A stretch of DNA of 64,000 bases from Xanthocytophaga flava (GTDB taxonomy: Bacteria > Bacteroidota > Bacteroidia > Cytophagales > 172606-1), in contig JASJOS010000011.1 in the NCBI GenBank assembly GCA_030068525.1, forward strand, positions 1 to 64,000. Reading direction: 5' to 3'. Below are positions 51,088 to 60,838 of the stretch, one piece after another; position 1 is the stretch's first letter; each line of letters opens with the position of its first letter. Both the position numbers and the translations under genes were made by a program. The notes under the pieces were generated by a model. It ran no database searches and was not told the DNA's origin. It saw nothing but the letters and a program-made list of their open reading frames with translations.

Positions 51088-51654
51088 ATGTACACCAGAC
51101 ATTTTTTACTACTTATCCTCGTTTTAATTGCACCCGGTGTGCTCTATGCACAGACTCCAACATCTGGAACTGCTACTAAAATACAGCCTTCAGCCAATGC
51201 CAATCTGAAGATAGATCCTAAGCTTAGGGTGAATCTTGCCTTTCAGAAGTTATCAGGAACTGGACGTAAACGTTGGGTAGTGACAGCTATCAATCGATCA
51301 GGTTATAAGATTCCTGTAGAACCAGGTTCGTGTTATGCAGATAACGAACTTATCTTAAGCAGTGACTGGAATGCTTCTTACTCTGAGGGAACAAAAATGT
51401 GTGTCAATTCAATGTCTACTGTACCTGATTTGCATTGGCAGATCAGTTCTGATGGTAAGAAACTCACCTTGGCTGGGCTACCTGTTATGAAAGAAGATAA
51501 CAGCAACGCTATGATAGGTTTTTTGCTGGGAAGTGATGCTGAAATCCTGGAACTTACCGAAACTACACTTCGCCTGAGATTTCAAGGAATTGATGGTTAT
51601 ATCAGCGGAAAGTTTGCTCCCGTAACCAATGAGATTACTTACACAGCTAAATAA
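51088..51654 (+). CDS. Hypothetical secreted protein, 188 aa
   Basis: The frame begins with a signal peptide (MYTRHFLLLILVLIAPGVLY-AQ). The mature protein is a beta-rich domain with GRKRWVVTAINRSGYKIPVE and WHISS-like segments; no family was recognised. It starts 57 bases after a well-spaced promoter. A second small exported protein gene follows 15 bases after the stop, suggesting an operon. Confidence 0.65.
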   Translation: MYTRHFLLLILVLIAPGVLYAQTPTSGTATKIQPSANANLKIDPKLRVNLAFQKLSGTGRKRWVVTAINRSGYKIPVEPGSCYADNELILSSDWNASYSEGTKMCVNSMSTVPDLHWQISSDGKKLTLAGLPVMKEDNSNAMIGFLLGSDAEILELTETTLRLRFQGIDGYISGKFAPVTNEITYTAK

Positions 51655-51735
51655 GAGTAGAGATATACTATGAATTCTTTAATTTGTCTAAACATCCTGG
51701 TAACGCCAAAGGAATTGGTTAGATTCTGTCAAGTT

Positions 51736-52119
51736 ATGGGTGTTTTATGCATACACAATCTGCGTTGGCAGCTAGTCGTATGTAGTCTGTTGATTTTGTG
51801 TGCGTTACCTGTAAAAGCCCAGACAACGTATGCCACACCACAGGCCGCAGCCAAAGCACTGTTTGAGGCATGGCGTACCAAAAACAGAACCAAGGCTTTA
51901 CAAGTAGCCAATGACGAGTCCGTTGATAAGTTGATGGGAACTATTTTTCGTAAGCAACGGAAATTAACAGAATGTCATGATGCTTCAGATACCGAAAAGG
52001 GCCTGTATTACTGCGTATATGGAGACAGTGAAGATGAACTGTTGTCTGTAGCCTTTTACATGACCAAAACCCGAAAGGGATGGAAGGTAAAACGCGTCTC
52101 CTTTGCTGCTGAAGAATAA
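51736..52119 (+). CDS. Hypothetical exported protein, 127 aa
   Basis: A membrane segment ending LCALPVKAQ looks like a signal peptide when translation starts at the ATG near 51736 (MGVLCIHNLRWQLVV); an upstream in-frame ATG at 51670 adds 22 residues. The mature part (PQAAAKALFEAWRTKNRTKA) is NTF2-like or related to a DUF-type small lipoprotein fold, not identified. It follows the 51088 gene closely. Confidence 0.55.
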   Translation: MGVLCIHNLRWQLVVCSLLILCALPVKAQTTYATPQAAAKALFEAWRTKNRTKALQVANDESVDKLMGTIFRKQRKLTECHDASDTEKGLYYCVYGDSEDELLSVAFYMTKTRKGWKVKRVSFAAEE

Positions 52120-52313
52120 AATTAAAAATACGGAAGAATTATTGGTAGTGACAAAGTATTATCCAATCTGACGTTTATATGTCAATACTATCAATAGTTT
52201 ACACAACGTATGTTAATGCTTATATTTTCGTTACTTTTACTAGTATAGATATTGAATGATAAGGCATTAAGTTATTATTGAAATGTTATTTTCCATGTAT
52301 TGTATAGAAAATA

Positions 52314-52345
52314 TTTGCTAATAGCTAATATTTAGTTTATATTTG
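52314..52345 (+). promoter_or_regulatory. Promoter of the rimP-nusA-infB operon
   Basis: TTTG (52314-52317) and TATATTTG (52338-52345) are separated by 20 bases, the ideal Bacteroidota arrangement. The expected start site is near 52352, giving an 84-base leader. Confidence 0.75.
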
Positions 52346-52357
52346 CAGAAATATTAA

Positions 52358-52387
52358 GCAAGAGGGGGCATGTGTCCCCTCTTTTGC
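52358..52387 (+). promoter_or_regulatory. Leader stem-loop of rimP
   Basis: GCAAGAGGGG (52358-52367) pairs with CCCCTCTTTTGC (52376-52387) as a 6-bp GC-rich stem, a 2-base bulge and 4 further pairs. It begins a few bases after the predicted start site, so it may protect the 5' end or regulate rimP. Confidence 0.55.
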
Positions 52388-52435
52388 TTCGTGGAATGAT
52401 AAGCTATAAATATAGCCAGTACCAGATCAAAGGGC

Positions 52436-52912
52436 ATGAAAGACCAGGAACACATACGCCAATTAGTAGAAACACAACTAAGCGAATCTCCGTACTTTGT
52501 TGTTGATGTTTATGTAAGTGGTTCAAGAACTACTCCTAAGGTAACAATTACATTAGATGGAGACAATGGAATAGGAATTGATACCTGTGCCGATATAAGT
52601 CGTGACGTTGACAAGAAAATAGAAGAGGAGGGATTATTTCCTAAAGGATATGTACTGGAAGTTTCTTCACCAGGTATTGATCAGCCATTAAAATTGGTGC
52701 GTCAGTATCCCAAACATATAGGACGTCAGGTGCGTATTCACCTCAAGGATGGAGTTACAAGAGAAGGAAAGTTAGAGGCTGTTGATAATGAGAATATTAC
52801 TTTTCAGGAAGAAATTGTAAATAAAGCTAATAAAAAGAAAAAAGAACTTGTCACGGCAACAGTTGCCATTCTGGATATTGATAAAGCATTTGTGCTGGTA
52901 TCTTTCAAATAG
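52436..52912 (+). CDS. rimP: Ribosome maturation factor RimP, 158 aa
   Basis: RimP assists assembly of the 30S subunit. Family segments are visible: YFVVDVYVSG, the GIDTCADISRDVDKKIEEEG helix, LEVSSPGIDQPLK, and a C-terminal SH3-like domain with VRIHLKDGVTREGKLEAVD. The length (158) suits the family. It is the first gene of the rimP-nusA-infB operon and begins after the stem-loop leader; nusA follows after 50 bases. Confidence 0.95.
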   Translation: MKDQEHIRQLVETQLSESPYFVVDVYVSGSRTTPKVTITLDGDNGIGIDTCADISRDVDKKIEEEGLFPKGYVLEVSSPGIDQPLKLVRQYPKHIGRQVRIHLKDGVTREGKLEAVDNENITFQEEIVNKANKKKKELVTATVAILDIDKAFVLVSFK

Positions 52913-52962
52913 AAAGAGATTGTATTATACATCCAAGATTCATGACCCAAGACTAACATACA

Positions 52963-54219
52963 ATGAGCAAAGAAAGTAAAGAACTGATTGAGTCATTTGC
53001 GGAGTTTGCGAGACTCAAAAACATTGACCGTCCGACAATGATACGCATTCTGGAAGATGTTTTTCGGACAATGATCCGCAAGAGATATGGCGCCGATGAG
53101 AACTTTGATATCATTATAAATGCAGACAATGGTGATTTGGAGATCTGGCGTTTTCGCAAAATTGTAGACGATAACTCAGAGGATATCTGGGATCATGATA
53201 AAATATCACTGTCAGATGCCCGGAAGATAGAGCCTGATTTTGAGGTGGATGAGGAAGTAGCTGAGTCTATTAAGCTGGAAGATTTCGGACGTCGTGTAGT
53301 ACAAACAGCACGCCAGACACTAATCCAAAAAGTAAAGGATCTGGAAAAAGATTTACTTTTTCAGAAATATAAGGAACTTGTTGGCGAAATAATTGTTGCA
53401 GAAGTATACCAGATATTAGGCAAAGAAATTATTCTGCTGGATGCAGAAGGTCATGAACTAGCCTTGCCTCGTACAGAACAGATTCCTAAAGACCGGTTTC
53501 GGAAAGGGGATTCTGTAAAAGCTATTGTACACCGTGTTGAAATGGTGAATGGCACTCCTAAGATTATTCTGTCTCGTACTTCTCCTGTATTCTTAGAAAG
53601 ATTATTTGAAAGTGAAGTTCCTGAGGTGTTTGATGGGGTTATAGCCATTAAAAAGATTGTGCGTGAGCCAGGAGAAAGAGCAAAAGTTGCTGTCGAAAGC
53701 TTCGATGACCGGATAGATCCGGTTGGCGCATGTGTAGGAATGAAAGGCTCTCGTATTCATACTATTGTTCGGGAACTGGACAATGAAAATATTGATGTTA
53801 TTAATTACACAGATAACATTGAACTATATATTTCCCGTGCTTTAAGCCCAGCAAAAATCAGTCGTATTACTATTGATGAAGAAGAAGGTCGGGTGGCTGT
53901 GTATATGCGTCCGGATCAGGTTTCTCTGGCAATTGGTAAGAGTGGACAAAATATCAGACTGGCTGGTAAACTGGTAGGCATGGAGATTGATGTATATCGT
54001 GATACAGATGAGGAAGGAGATGAAGATATTGATCTTCAGGAGTTTGACGACGAAATTGAACGTTGGGTTATCGACGAACTTCGTCGTGTAGGTTTGGATA
54101 CAGCCCGTAGCGTGCTGGCTCTTAGCAAAGAAGACCTGATTCGCAGAACAGATCTGGAAGAAGAAACAATTGATGATGTACTTCAGATATTAAGACAGGA
54201 ATTTGAAGAGGAAAGCTAA
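52963..54219 (+). CDS. nusA: Transcription termination/antitermination factor NusA, 418 aa
   Basis: NusA binds RNA polymerase and modulates pausing, termination and antitermination. The N-terminal polymerase-binding domain (about 1-130), S1 domain (VGEIIVAEVYQILGKEIILL region) and two KH domains (PVGACVGMKGSRIHTIVREL and SLAIGKSGQNIRLAGKLVGM) are visible, followed by an acidic segment (DTDEEGDEDIDLQEFDDEI) and one short C-terminal helical domain (about 365-418). Length is usual for Bacteroidota. It follows rimP in the operon, but infB is separated by a 325-base structured gap. Confidence 0.96.
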   Translation: MSKESKELIESFAEFARLKNIDRPTMIRILEDVFRTMIRKRYGADENFDIIINADNGDLEIWRFRKIVDDNSEDIWDHDKISLSDARKIEPDFEVDEEVAESIKLEDFGRRVVQTARQTLIQKVKDLEKDLLFQKYKELVGEIIVAEVYQILGKEIILLDAEGHELALPRTEQIPKDRFRKGDSVKAIVHRVEMVNGTPKIILSRTSPVFLERLFESEVPEVFDGVIAIKKIVREPGERAKVAVESFDDRIDPVGACVGMKGSRIHTIVRELDNENIDVINYTDNIELYISRALSPAKISRITIDEEEGRVAVYMRPDQVSLAIGKSGQNIRLAGKLVGMEIDVYRDTDEEGDEDIDLQEFDDEIERWVIDELRRVGLDTARSVLALSKEDLIRRTDLEEETIDDVLQILRQEFEEES

Positions 54220-54544
54220 TAATAGAAATAATTGATTGTAATGAGGGAAAAATATAGTATCTTTTCAAGATGAAAGTTATCCCTCATTGCAATCATCTGA
54301 ATAGTTAATAAAATATCCGCTCATTATTCTCCTCTTTGGCAAGGAGGCGTTTCCATAATTCAGAGGGTATTTCTGATTTTTGTTTCTTAACCAGTAAAGT
54401 TGCCCAGTTTTTATGCGTTCAGGGATAGTATTTTGTTAGGAGAAGCAGTGTGAAACTTTCTGCTTTTCAGCGATACGCGGTCATTGTAACATTCATTTTT
54501 ATTCACATTACCTTAAAACAAGACAAGACATTTATTCATAACTC
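54220..54544 (+). promoter_or_regulatory. Structured intergenic leader between nusA and infB
   Basis: These 325 bases hold a 15-bp stem (54234-54248 with 54280-54294, one G-T pair) around a loop with its own perfect ATCTT/AAGAT hairpin (54259-54271). A further short CTCCT/AGGAG hairpin lies near 54330. No ORF was seen. The first hairpin could attenuate transcription or process the operon RNA before infB; no strong T-run follows it. A second promoter may also be here, but no TAnnTTTG with a good -33 was found. Confidence 0.55.
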
Positions 54545-57500
54545 ATGGGAGAAGAAAAAATGATGCGATTAAGTCAGGTTGCCAGACAACTCAACGTAGG
54601 AACTTCCACTATACTGGATGTGCTGGGGCAGCGTGGCTTTAAAGTAGAAAATTCACCGAATGCAAAAATTACTTCTGAGCAATTTGAAATACTGGCAAAA
54701 GAATTCAAAGGATCAGCTTTAGAGAAAAAAGAAGCTTCTGAACTTACTATTGGTAAGAAACATAATGAAAATCTGATTCTGGATGCAAACCGTCCGGAAC
54801 GTCGTGACAAGACAGAAGAAGAGGAGTTTTTTATTCCACCTCATGTTTCAGAAAAAGAAACACCTGTTAGCAAAGAAGTGCCCAAAGAAACCCCTGCCAT
54901 TCAGGAGCCTTCTACTGTGCGCCCTGATACAGGACGTATCACTTTGCCTGGGGTGAAAATACTAGGAAAAATAGAATTAGATAAAAAAGGAAATCCTATT
55001 CCTCCCAAAACTCAGCCGCAACCACAAGTGGAGCCAGAACCAATAGTGGAGGCTAAAGTAGAGGAAGTAAAACCTCCTGTTGTAGAAGAGAAAGTGATAG
55101 AGACTCCTGTATCACAACCTGTAGTGGAGAAAGTGCCTGAAGTAAAAGAAGTGGAACCAGAAGTTCAGAAAGTAGAACCTGTTAAGGTTGAAGAGCCTGT
55201 AAAAGAAGTAATACCACCTGTAGAGGCAACACCTGTTGTAGTGGCTCAGGAAGTTCCCCAACAACAAAAGCCTAAAGAAGTTCCCTTGCCTAAAATCGAA
55301 ACAAAGACCGAAACGCCTATTGAGAAGTCAATACCTCCTCAACCAAAGAGCAATCCTGTAGAACAATCTCAGCCTGAAGAAAGAGTTGAGTTGGTAAAGG
55401 CAAGAGGGGAAACCTTGAGAGGTTTATCTGTATTAGGTAAGATAGAACTTCCTTTGGACAAAGATAAGCGTAAAAAAGGTGGCCCTGTTGGCAACAATAA
55501 CCCCGCAGGCGCTGCAAGTGATGATGATAAGAAGAAAAAGAAACGCAAGCGTAAACGGTTAAAATCAGGACATCCTGAGAATACCGCAAATACTGCAGAT
55601 ACAGGAAAACCAAAAGGTCAACCTGCAAATACCAATAATAATACAAATACCAACACCAATAATAATAACACCAATACAGGACAATCAAAAAATAAACCTG
55701 TTGGTAATAACAGTAACAACAATAATAGTAACAACAATAACAGTAATAACAACAATAGCAACAATAACAGACAGCAGGGGAATAAGCGGAATAAGAATAA
55801 GAGAGAGGAGGTATCAGACCGTGAAGTACAAGATCAGCTGAAAGCAACCTTGGCTAAAATGGGTGGACGTACTCCTCTACGTGGTAAAGGAAAGAACCGT
55901 TCCCGTGATAACCGTGATGAAATGGTTGAGGAGGTAGAGGAAACCAATATCCTGCGTGTAACAGAGTTCGTATCTGTAAATGACATGGCTTCTCTGATGA
56001 ATGTTTCTGTAAACGATGTAATCTCAGTTTGTTTAAATCTGGGTATGTTCGTTTCCATCAACCAGCGTCTGGATGCTGAAGCTATTACTATTATTGCGGA
56101 TGAATTTAACTATGATGTTAAGTTTATCTCGGCAGAGGAAGAGATTGAAGGTAATCTGATCAGCAATGAAGAAGATGCTGAAGACGATCTTAAGCCTCGT
56201 GCACCTATTGTTACAATTATGGGTCACGTTGACCATGGTAAGACCTCATTGCTGGATTACATTCGGAAAGCAAAAGTAGCTGCTGGTGAAGCAGGTGGAA
56301 TTACACAGCACATTGGTGCATATGATGTGACTACAGAATCTGGCAAGAAAATTACGTTTCTGGATACACCTGGTCACGAAGCCTTTACTGCTATGCGTGC
56401 CCGTGGTGCAAAAATCACAGACGTTGTTATTATTGTAGTAGCAGCTGACGATAATGTGATGCCTCAAACCAAAGAGGCTATTAACCACGCACAGTCTGCC
56501 GGAGTTCCTATTGTAATTGCTATTAATAAGATTGATAAGCCTAATGCTAATCCCGAGAAAATCAGAGAGGAGCTGGCAAAAGAAAACGTTCTGGTAGAAG
56601 AGTGGGGCGGTAAATACCAAAGTCAGGAAATATCTGCCAAAAGTGGAAAAGGTATTGATGAGCTGTTGGAAAAAGTGCTCTTGGAAGCAGAACTTCTTGA
56701 TCTGAAAGCTAATCCGAAGAAGAAAGCTGTAGGGTCTGTGATTGAAGCTGCTCTGGATAAGGGCCGTGGATATGTTGCTACTGTAATGGTACAAGCCGGA
56801 ACCTTGAAAATAGGGGATATTCTGTTGGCAGGTGCACATTATGGCCGTGTAAAAGCAATGCTTAATCACAAGGGTGCACGTGTGAAAGAAGTTGGCCCAT
56901 CTACTCCTGTACAGATATTAGGTTTGGATGGTGCACCACAGGCTGGTGAGAAATTTAATGTGATGGAATCTGAGCGTGATGCACGTGAGATCGCAAACAA
57001 ACGTGAGCAGATTTTACGCGAGCAAAGTATACGGACCCGTCGCCATATTACCCTAGATGAAATCGGTCGTCGTCTGGCACTTGACTCGTTCCGCGAATTA
57101 AACCTGATTGTGAAAGGTGACGTGGATGGTTCTGTGGAAGCTTTGGCTGACTCTTTACTGCGATTATCTACAGATGAAGTTCAGGTTCGTATTATCCATA
57201 AAGGTGTGGGACAAATTTCCGAGGCCGACGTTATGCTTGCTTCAGCTTCAGATGCTGTAATTGTTGGTTTCCAGGTGCGTCCATCTGTTAATGCACGTAA
57301 AGCTGCCGAAAACGAAGAGATCGAAATTCGTCTGTATTCTATCATCTATGATGCCATCAATGAAGTGAAAGATGCTATGGAAGGCATGCTGGCACCGAAG
57401 GTAGAAGAAGTGATTATGGGTACAATCGAAGTGAGAGAAGTATTCAAAATTTCGAAAATAGGTACTGTTGCCGGATGTTATGTACAGGAAGGTCTTATTA

Positions 57501-57703
57501 AGAGAAATAATAAGATACGAGTTATCAGGGATGGTATCGTTGTGCACACAGGAGAGATTGATGCCTTGAAGCGTTTCAAAGATGATGTTAATGAAGTGAA
57601 GTTTGGTTATGAATGTGGTTTGAGCGTGAAAAACTTTAATGATCTTCTGACTGGTGATACAATAGAAAGCTTTGAAAATAAGGAGACTAAACGGACATTA
57701 TAA
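54545..57703 (+). CDS. infB: Translation initiation factor IF-2, 1052 aa
   Basis: IF-2 is the GTPase that brings initiator tRNA to the 30S subunit. The N-terminal IF2_N domain ([20 protein letters not shown]) is followed by a long Pro/Glu/Val-rich linker, then a low-complexity Asn-rich tract (residues about 360-415) and basic segments. The G domain begins at about 558: [10 protein letters not shown] (G1), DTPGHEAFT (G3), NKIDKP (G4). Beta-barrel, helix and C2 domains follow, to the end KRTL. The expanded N-terminus explains the length above the E. coli 890. The ATG at 54545 is followed by a second in-frame ATG pair a few codons later. Confidence 0.97.
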   Translation: MGEEKMMRLSQVARQLNVGTSTILDVLGQRGFKVENSPNAKITSEQFEILAKEFKGSALEKKEASELTIGKKHNENLILDANRPERRDKTEEEEFFIPPHVSEKETPVSKEVPKETPAIQEPSTVRPDTGRITLPGVKILGKIELDKKGNPIPPKTQPQPQVEPEPIVEAKVEEVKPPVVEEKVIETPVSQPVVEKVPEVKEVEPEVQKVEPVKVEEPVKEVIPPVEATPVVVAQEVPQQQKPKEVPLPKIETKTETPIEKSIPPQPKSNPVEQSQPEERVELVKARGETLRGLSVLGKIELPLDKDKRKKGGPVGNNNPAGAASDDDKKKKKRKRKRLKSGHPENTANTADTGKPKGQPANTNNNTNTNTNNNNTNTGQSKNKPVGNNSNNNNSNNNNSNNNNSNNNRQQGNKRNKNKREEVSDREVQDQLKATLAKMGGRTPLRGKGKNRSRDNRDEMVEEVEETNILRVTEFVSVNDMASLMNVSVNDVISVCLNLGMFVSINQRLDAEAITIIADEFNYDVKFISAEEEIEGNLISNEEDAEDDLKPRAPIVTIMGHVDHGKTSLLDYIRKAKVAAGEAGGITQHIGAYDVTTESGKKITFLDTPGHEAFTAMRARGAKITDVVIIVVAADDNVMPQTKEAINHAQSAGVPIVIAINKIDKPNANPEKIREELAKENVLVEEWGGKYQSQEISAKSGKGIDELLEKVLLEAELLDLKANPKKKAVGSVIEAALDKGRGYVATVMVQAGTLKIGDILLAGAHYGRVKAMLNHKGARVKEVGPSTPVQILGLDGAPQAGEKFNVMESERDAREIANKREQILREQSIRTRRHITLDEIGRRLALDSFRELNLIVKGDVDGSVEALADSLLRLSTDEVQVRIIHKGVGQISEADVMLASASDAVIVGFQVRPSVNARKAAENEEIEIRLYSIIYDAINEVKDAMEGMLAPKVEEVIMGTIEVREVFKISKIGTVAGCYVQEGLIKRNNKIRVIRDGIVVHTGEIDALKRFKDDVNEVKFGYECGLSVKNFNDLLTGDTIESFENKETKRTL

Positions 57704-57721
57704 TATAAGTCTTCTTTTTAT

Positions 57722-57754
57722 AAAAAAAGCCGCTTACTGTAAGCGGCTTTTTTT
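57722..57754 (+). terminator. Terminator after infB
   Basis: A 15-bp perfect stem (57722-57736 with 57740-57754) has a 3-base loop; its 3' arm ends in seven T. It lies 19 bases past the infB stop. Confidence 0.93.
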
Positions 57755-57919
57755 ATAAATACTTCATAAACAACAAGTAAAAGTTGAAATTGTATAATAT
57801 TGTGTTAATGTCTGGTAATAAATAATTTACTAACTTTGGTATCTGATTTATTTCATAGAATGATTACTTCCTTTTCTAAGATACCACTAAACGATATTGA
57901 TTGAAAATTATTACTAGCT

Positions 57920-59329
57920 ATGCAAAGGAACTCCCCTTATTCTAAGTTCATTGGCCTCGTTTTATTAATTGTTGATTTCTTCTTACTGGATGCGGCCTGC
58001 CGGTCTGCTTATCAATGGCGGCATCATTATTCTATTGATTATTCTAACTATTATGTTGATTTTCTAAGAATATTTCAGTTGGCCTGGATACCTGCGTCAC
58101 TTGGAGTTGTATTGCTGCGTGATGTAAATATTTACAGAAGCTTATTGAAAACACGTAAGTTCTTCTCTACACTGGTATATACCTTTGCTTTTCATGCACT
58201 GCTTATCTTTGTCTTTATTATAGGTTTCCGGGACAAGTACTATGACCTTTCTCGGGCATTCCTTTCTGCAGCATATCTCTTTAGCTTTGGGGCTACATTT
58301 TTGTTTCGGGTAGTCATTTCAATCATATTGAGATATGGAATAAAACTACGCGAGAATGAAAACCGGGTTGTTATAGTGGGAGCTGGGTATGCAGGAAATG
58401 ATCTATACCATTATATTATTGGTAATAAAGGAAAAGAAACCAAGTTTATGGGATTCTTTGATGACCAACCCGAACTACCTAGTCTGGTAATAAAAGGAAG
58501 ACTCGAACATCTGAAGGATTATTGTAAAGAAAATCAGATCACTGAGATATACTATGCCAAGTCATTGAATGATACAGAATTGATTAAAGATCTGGCAGAC
58601 TTTGCAGATGAGCATTTTATCTATTTTAAAATAGCTCCGGATTTCAGAGGGTTGATGCAGCGTAAAGTCAATATCGACTTTTACGATACTGTACCTATTA
58701 TGACCTTCCGTCAGGAACCTTTGCAAGTATGGAGCAACCGAACGTTAAAACGTATATTTGATATCGTGTTTTCGCTGGCTGTTATATTACTGGTGTTCCC
58801 ATGGTTATTCTTAATAATCGGTATTGCTATCAAGATAAATTCCAGAGGGCCTATTTTCTTCAAGCAACCCCGGTCTGGTCGCAAGAATAAGCTGTTTAAC
58901 TGTTATAAGTTTCGGACTATGTATGTAAATAACGAGTCAAATAGCAAACAGGCAACACGGGGGGATAAACGGATAACCAAAGTTGGTGCATTTTTGCGTA
59001 AGACCAGTCTGGATGAAATGCCTCAGTTTTTTAATGTGTTAATGGGTGATATGTCAGTAGTAGGACCACGTCCTCACATGCTGAAACACACGGAGGAATA
59101 CTCTCAAATGATTGAAAAGTATCTGATTCGCCACTTTGTTACTCCTGGGATTACTGGACATGCACAGGTAAATGGCTTTCGTGGAGAAACAGGGTCAGAT
59201 CCTAAACTTATGCGCAAGCGTTTAGAATATGATACTTGGTATATGGAGAACTGGAGCTTGTGGCTGGATATTAAAATCATAGTACAGACTGTGACCAATA
59301 TATTCCAGGGAGAAGAAAATGCTTTTTAA
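57920..59329 (+). CDS. Exopolysaccharide-initiating sugar-phosphate transferase, 469 aa
   Basis: The protein resembles WcaJ/undecaprenyl-phosphate glucose phosphotransferases, which load the first sugar of an exopolysaccharide onto undecaprenyl phosphate. About four membrane helices fill residues 10-140. A Rossmann-like domain follows (NRVVIVGAGYAGNDLYHY), then a membrane segment (FDIVFSLAVILLVFPWLFLI) and the bacterial sugar transferase domain with RGPIFFKQPRSGRKNKLF, CYKFRTM, DEMPQFFNVLMGDMSVVGPR and PGITGHAQVNG. All catalytic regions appear intact. The donor sugar is not readable. A partial promoter element TAACTTTG lies at 57831-57838. Confidence 0.92.
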   Translation: MQRNSPYSKFIGLVLLIVDFFLLDAACRSAYQWRHHYSIDYSNYYVDFLRIFQLAWIPASLGVVLLRDVNIYRSLLKTRKFFSTLVYTFAFHALLIFVFIIGFRDKYYDLSRAFLSAAYLFSFGATFLFRVVISIILRYGIKLRENENRVVIVGAGYAGNDLYHYIIGNKGKETKFMGFFDDQPELPSLVIKGRLEHLKDYCKENQITEIYYAKSLNDTELIKDLADFADEHFIYFKIAPDFRGLMQRKVNIDFYDTVPIMTFRQEPLQVWSNRTLKRIFDIVFSLAVILLVFPWLFLIIGIAIKINSRGPIFFKQPRSGRKNKLFNCYKFRTMYVNNESNSKQATRGDKRITKVGAFLRKTSLDEMPQFFNVLMGDMSVVGPRPHMLKHTEEYSQMIEKYLIRHFVTPGITGHAQVNGFRGETGSDPKLMRKRLEYDTWYMENWSLWLDIKIIVQTVTNIFQGEENAF

Positions 59330-59353
59330 CTAATGAAATATTGGACACATATA

Positions 59354-59385
59354 TTTGCGTTTCTAATAGTAAATAGTTAGATTTG
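59354..59385 (+). promoter_or_regulatory. Promoter of rpsU
   Basis: TTTG (59354-59357) and TAGATTTG (59378-59385) are separated by 20 bases. The predicted start site near 59392 gives a leader of about 56 bases. Confidence 0.75.
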
Positions 59386-59447
59386 CAGCCCGTTTTTTAG
59401 GAAAAGAGTTTTCTATTCAAAATATAGTTTTTATAAAATAAAATATT

Positions 59448-59642
59448 ATGATCATTGTTCAGGTAAAAGAAAACGAATCTATTGACAAAGCGCTGAAAAG
59501 ATTCAAAAAGAAATTTGAAAAAACTGGTGTTCTGAAAGAACTTCGTTCTAGAACTGCTTTTGAAAAAAATTCTGTACGTAGAAGAAATGAAGTAATTCGT
59601 GCAGCTTATCGCGAGAGAATGAGATCTCAGGAAGAAATCTAA
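59448..59642 (+). CDS. rpsU: 30S ribosomal protein S21, 64 aa
   Basis: The sequence is recognisable as S21: [20 protein letters not shown] opening and the basic C-terminal helix ([20 protein letters not shown]). Length matches Bacteroidota S21. It has its own well-spaced promoter and a terminator 34 bases after the stop. xer and hpf follow, an arrangement common in the phylum. Confidence 0.96.
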   Translation: MIIVQVKENESIDKALKRFKKKFEKTGVLKELRSRTAFEKNSVRRRNEVIRAAYRERMRSQEEI

Positions 59643-59676
59643 GTTATAGAATTACCAAAGATACTATTGCAAAATG

Positions 59677-59703
59677 AAACCTCACCCAACCAAGGTGGGG
59701 TTT
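59677..59703 (+). terminator. Terminator after rpsU
   Basis: AAACCTCACC (59677-59686) pairs with GGTGGGGTTT (59694-59703) with one T-G pair; further T follow. Confidence 0.85.
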
Positions 59704-59800
59704 TTGTGTTTGTGGAAAATAAAAATGCAAAGAATAGCATTTTTATTTTTTCTTTTGTATGTTGGTGCTACGAAGAAGACGCTACTAATTGAGAGTTGGC

Positions 59801-60679
59801 ATGATTGAATTATTTTTAAAATATCTACAATACGAGAAAAGGTGTAGTCCGCATACTATAACAGCTTATCAGACCGATCTTGAGCAATTTGCTGCATTTC
59901 TCCAGTCATCTTATGAATACTCACAGCCGGAATTGGCTACATTCCCTATCATTCGTTCCTGGATTGTAAGTCTGGTTGATGCACAGATTAATGCTACCTC
60001 TATAAACCGAAAGATAGCTACCCTTCGTACGTTCTATAAATTTTTATTACGTAGAGGGACTATTATACAAAACCCTATGCTTAAGGTTCGTTCCTTAAAA
60101 GAAAGTAAAAAACTACCTCATTTTGTGGAAGAGCAACAACTGGTAACGCTGTTGGATTCTTTTCCGTTTCCTGATGGTTTTGAGGGACTTAGGGATCGAT
60201 TGGTAATGGAGATGTTATATGGAACTGGTATACGACTTGGCGAATTACTGAGTTTGGATGATAGCATGATATCCAAGATAGAAAGTACGATAAAAATTAC
60301 AGGTAAACGAAATAAACAACGTATTATTCCATTACATGCCAGCTTACTTCCACTCATAGAGCTGTATCAACAGGAGAAAGAACGTGAGTTTAATGGTAGT
60401 GCAGACAAACATCTGATAGTAACAACAGAAGGAAAAGAGGCATATCCTATGTTAATCTATCGGATCGTGCGTAAGTATCTGACTGCAACAACTGTGGACA
60501 AACGAAGTCCACACGTATTGCGGCATACATTTGCAACACACCTGCTAAATAAAGGAGCTGACTTAAACGCAATTAAAGATCTTCTGGGTCATAGTAGCCT
60601 TGCTGCGACTCAGGTTTACACGCACAACTCGCTCGAAAAGCTGAAAAAAGTATACGAGCAGGCGCACCCCAAGGCATAA
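59801..60679 (+). CDS. Tyrosine recombinase, XerC/XerD family, 292 aa
   Basis: The N-terminal SAM-like core-binding domain (about 1-90, YLQYEKRCSPHTITAYQTDL) precedes the catalytic domain. The catalytic residues are in place: Arg in GTGIRLGELLSL, Lys in KITGKRNKQR, HVLRHTFATHLL (His-x-x-Arg), LLGHSSL (His), and the nucleophile Tyr in QVYTHNS. No phage or integron genes surround it, and its place between rpsU and hpf is that of the chromosomal dimer-resolution recombinase in Bacteroidota. The ATG at 59801 starts the conserved MIELFLKYL; a TTG in frame at 59789 is less likely. Confidence 0.93.
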   Translation: MIELFLKYLQYEKRCSPHTITAYQTDLEQFAAFLQSSYEYSQPELATFPIIRSWIVSLVDAQINATSINRKIATLRTFYKFLLRRGTIIQNPMLKVRSLKESKKLPHFVEEQQLVTLLDSFPFPDGFEGLRDRLVMEMLYGTGIRLGELLSLDDSMISKIESTIKITGKRNKQRIIPLHASLLPLIELYQQEKEREFNGSADKHLIVTTEGKEAYPMLIYRIVRKYLTATTVDKRSPHVLRHTFATHLLNKGADLNAIKDLLGHSSLAATQVYTHNSLEKLKKVYEQAHPKA

Positions 60680-60684
60680 GGAAA

Positions 60685-60700
60685 TGTACAAATTTGTACA
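60685..60700. repeat. 16-base perfect palindrome before hpf
   Basis: TGTACAAATTTGTACA is perfectly self-complementary and lies just after the xer stop. Related pieces (GCAAATTTGTAA at about 60704 and CATTTGTACATT near 60798) lie between it and hpf. They could be a regulator's binding sites controlling hpf. Confidence 0.65.
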
Positions 60701-60838
60701 AACGCAAATTTGTAAGTAACTCGTTGCATAGTTAACCATACAAACTGATGAGAAATTAGCTATGAATCAATTATTTGCACATTTGCATACCTGTGCATTT
60801 GTACATTGATTAAATTAATTGTTTCACTTTAATTATTT

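Larger units (their letters stand above)
52120..52435. other. Upstream region of the rimP-nusA-infB operon
   Basis: These 316 bases carry the operon promoter (52314-52345) and a leader stem-loop (52358-52387). No ORF is supported. Confidence 0.6.

Noticed and set aside
55317-55847. Minus-strand frame of 176 codons full of Cys and Tyr, opposite infB
   Set aside because: It is the reverse reading of the Asn-rich repeat and flanking infB codons; composition is artefactual and no start signal or family fits.
56246-56869. Minus-strand frame of 207 codons opposite the IF-2 G domain
   Set aside because: It lies wholly inside the conserved infB coding region; the plus frame is clearly the real one.
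59801-60679. Mobile-element integrase
   Set aside because: The recombinase lies between rpsU and hpf, without phage or transposon genes or repeats at its borders; the housekeeping Xer role fits better.
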